Origin: Porphyra umbilicalis
Taxonomy: Eukaryota; Rhodophyta; Bangiophyceae; Bangiales; Bangiaceae
Assembly: GCA_002049455.2 (NCBI GenBank)
Contig: KV918957.1
Coordinates: 82,422 to 146,421 of the forward strand
Length of the DNA: 64,000 bases
Direction of reading: 5' to 3'
The notes under the pieces were generated by a model. That model worked only from the letters and a program-made list of their open reading frames with translations. It was not told the origin of the DNA and made no database searches. This document shows, piece by piece, positions 62,602-64,000 of this stretch; position 1 is the first letter of the stretch; every line of letters begins with the position of its first letter. Position numbers and translations under genes: made by a program.

Positions 62602-64000
62602 CCCACGTCGGCGGCCCGGCCCGTCCCCGCGGCACGCCTCTGAGCCGTCGCAGCCGCAGAGGCGGCGGCGACGCAGCCGTAGAGGCGGCAGCTGCGCGCA
62701 CACACCAACACACACACCGCCGGCGGCGCGACCAGCGGCCTGGCCGGCGGCGGCGGCGGCGGTGGCGGCAGCGGCGGCGGCGGCGCCCGCCGTTTGCCGC
62801 CAGCGGCACCGCGTGGGTCACAGGGAGGGAGGGGGGGAGGGGGGCGGACCCACGGCCGCCCGCGCAGGCGCACCGCCGTGGCGGCGTCGCGCGCGCCGCG
62901 CGCGCGGTCGCCACGCGGCGGCGGCCGCCCCGCGCGTGCCCAAGAGCCGGCCCTCGGGCCGGCCCGACGGCGCGCTGACCCGACCGCGGCGCTGTGCTGC
63001 TTAAGTGGGGTCGGAGCACATTGGCCTTTTTCCCGATGCGGAACACACATTCTGGTGTGTAGACCCCCCAAACGTGGTCGTGGGTGCAGGTATTCAACAC
63101 ATTTGGTTGTTAACAAAAGTTGGGGTCACCGTTGATTTGTCCGCTTTACACCAACAGTTGCGTATAATCATGACGAGTACAGATATACGGTGTCCGCATG
63201 CCAACGATGAGCCCATCAGCGCTTCACAGCGGAATGAGCAAAAAGGGCGAATGCCGCCATAATGCCGAGGTCCCAATGTGGCAGCGTCTGCGGTCTGATG
63301 TGATACACTGCGCGGCGTACTAGGCATTCTGCGGGAAAATCTCCCCACAGTAAGCACAGCAGTAGCAGAGGACGAGTGACCCAACTGCTGTACACGACCA
63401 CCGCGTGGAAGGCACAGGAGCATCTCCGTTACTCCCATTGACACGCCAGCCAGAAACACATTCCTAATGCAATCCACCAACAGAGAAGCTCAGAAGCCGC
63501 GCAGGCAAGAAACAAGTGCCACTGAGCTCAATGGGCATCCCCTCAAGCTGGACCATCGCCCGCACACATGCACGTCCACGCGGAGAACAATGTCAGGCCG
63601 TGACGTAACCATGAGCAATGTGCAGCGTAACCCCATCTGTTCATGCCCACAACTCAACCTAGGGCACGTACGTAGCCGCGTGATGAAGAGCGCCATCATG
63701 GTAAGCTCCTCCTCCAGCCCGCGCCACATGAACAACGCACCTGGGGAGTCTGGCTCATGCGCAGCGTCGCCCAACGACGTTCACCACCGCTGCCGCTGGC
63801 AGGGCAACGGCCAAATCCTCGTCCTCCACGGCGAACTGCAGCAAGAACTGGCCCAATTCCCGGAGGCGGGTCGGACATCATGTTTCATCTCTGGTCTCGT
63901 CCTCCACGCGAGGCGTTGCATGGGTCCCATTGGACCATTGAGGACCGAACGGCGCCAGCCTATTGGCACTCACTGAGGTATCAGCACCGCATTGCAGGGA
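61657..64000. other. 3' intergenic region with low-complexity GC tract
   Basis: A T-rich stretch directly follows the stop at 61656. 62340-63000 is extremely GC-rich with a 35-base G run; 63000-64000 returns to moderate GC. Open frames are short or compositional. No gene is recognised to the end of the window. Confidence 0.5.
62563..62597. repeat. 35-base G homopolymer
   Basis: Uninterrupted run of G, followed by CGCCCCC. It is likely to form G-quadruplex structure and its length is likely to be inaccurate in any assembly. Confidence 0.95.

Overview
The window looks like nuclear DNA of a GC-rich eukaryote with few introns. The sequence shows a cytosolic ribosomal protein (eL21), a formin, an F-box/LRR protein, a mitochondrial-type PTH2, strong Kozak contexts (CCACCATGG), at least one clear spliceosomal intron with a GTACGT donor, and LTR and pogo-type transposons. 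The extreme GC bias, Ala/Gly-rich proteins, scarce introns and heavy repeat load fit a bangiophyte red alga (Porphyra/Pyropia-like). That assignment is an inference, not a match.

Layout. 1-4.4 kb: gene-free, with a 107-bp tandem duplication and a small TIR element. 4.5-18.7 kb: gene-rich arm with a formin (+), eL21 (-), an acyl-CoA-synthetase-like protein with a large insert (+), class III alcohol dehydrogenase (-), a hypothetical (+) and an F-box/LRR protein (-). 18.7-24.1 kb: GC-rich repeat copy A, a strong hairpin, a GTGACT-type minisatellite. 24.16-37.08 kb: a pogo-like DNA transposon with an intact transposase, split by a very young 10.3-kb Ty3/gypsy chromovirus (LTRs 393 bp each, one visible difference, TSD CTTGG). 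37.2-39.6 kb: a second pogo/Tigger-like transposase, now a pseudogene. 42.5-44.0 kb: a non-autonomous TIR element. 45.4-48 kb: a hypothetical and a DCC/DUF393 protein. 48.8-50.6 kb: repeat copy B, interrupted by a 982-bp element with a 6-bp target duplication, proven by the uninterrupted copy A. 51.8-56 kb: a small putative mitochondrial protein, a TMEM53/DUF829 protein with a frame break in a homopolymer, and PTH2 with one intron. 56-64 kb: a membrane protein of unknown function, a putative N-acylated protein, and low-complexity DNA with a 35-base G run.

The host genes are ordinary, independently transcribed eukaryotic genes on both strands and do not form an operon or pathway. The most unusual material is in the mobile DNA. 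The chromovirus carries, between pol and its 3' LTR, a large unrecognised protein on the opposite strand, preceded by a 39-bp tandem array and paired stem-loops, and its pol has an extension of about 200 residues after the chromodomain. Several host-type proteins are also odd: a formin with polyglycine where FH1 polyproline is expected, and an acyl-CoA-synthetase-like protein that lacks key motifs.
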